Below, piece after piece: positions 63,959 through 64,000 of a DNA stretch of 64,000 bases. Below the pieces are notes generated by a model that worked only from the letters and a program-made list of their open reading frames with translations, ran no database searches and was not told the DNA's origin. How positions within the stretch are numbered: the stretch's first letter is position 1; each line of letters starts with the position of its first letter. The translations under genes were made by a program, and so were the position numbers. The DNA lies in NCBI RefSeq assembly GCF_022230925.1, contig NZ_JAKKFH010000003.1, positions 17,806 to 81,805 of the forward strand, written 5' to 3'. Source of the DNA: Micromonospora alfalfae. Lineage in GTDB: Bacteria; Actinomycetota; Actinomycetes; Mycobacteriales; Micromonosporaceae.

Positions 63959-64000
63959 CCTCCGGCGCCCCCGCGCCACCTCGGTGATCATGAAGTTGTT

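Overview
The window is GC-rich actinomycete DNA. The density of secreted glycoside hydrolases and esterases carrying CBM2 or ricin-type CBM13 modules, the frequent GTG starts and the 4-bp start/stop overlaps suggest a soil or plant-associated Micromonosporaceae member close to Micromonospora. That placement is an inference from gene content; no rRNA or marker gene is present.

Left part (1-17.9 kb): mixed housekeeping and accessory genes. These are a truncated MFS exporter, a fructosamine kinase-like gene, a serine-hydrolase remnant beside an intact serine hydrolase, a coupled DinB/hypothetical pair, a secreted CBM2 esterase with a PaaX-type regulator, several small stand-alone genes (some apparently leaderless), a Tat-exported PhoX-like protein, a MarR/NmrA divergent pair, a DrrAB-like ABC exporter with a MerR regulator, and a VanZ/zinc-ribbon pair.

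Central part (17.9-36.6 kb): a plant cell-wall polysaccharide locus. It holds two GH54 arabinofuranosidases with opposite domain order, a LacI regulator convergent with an ABC sugar importer (lipoprotein plus two permeases) and a GH63-like glycosidase, a clan GH-A GH39-like hydrolase with CBM13, a second CBM2 esterase divergent from a second PaaX regulator, a GH10 xylanase with CBM13 and a CBM13-CE1 esterase. The palindrome GCGAATCGATTCGC, exact or near-exact, marks the ABC operon and two hydrolase promoters, so these probably form one LacI regulon.

36.7-44.9 kb: a GntR(FCD) regulator divergent from a tightly packed operon. It encodes an ABC importer, an enolase-superfamily sugar-acid dehydratase, a zinc dehydrogenase, an SDR, an amidohydrolase-type lactonase and a D-threo-aldose dehydrogenase-type AKR. 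Together they describe a non-phosphorylative oxidation route for a 6-deoxy sugar, most likely L-fucose. A palindrome of the form TGACGT-N3-ACGTC recurs at this promoter, at the CE1 esterase and beside the first GH54 gene.

44.9-57.2 kb: a giant secreted ThuA / PQQ-type sugar dehydrogenase / PKD / CBM6 / CBM13 protein is divergent from an RbsA-type sugar ABC importer with a TIM-barrel epimerase. These are followed by a secreted beta-helix, GH141-like protein with CBM13. Three exact-period 59-bp tandem repeats join the ATPase gene to the first permease gene.

57.2-64 kb: a cytosolic GH32/43-like beta-propeller hydrolase and its LacI regulator, divergent from a third MalFG-type ABC importer that ends in an EstB-like serine hydrolase. 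Paired CTAAA-N4-TTTAG operators mark both promoters. Each module pairs extracellular depolymerisation with a dedicated importer, intracellular enzymes and a local repressor.
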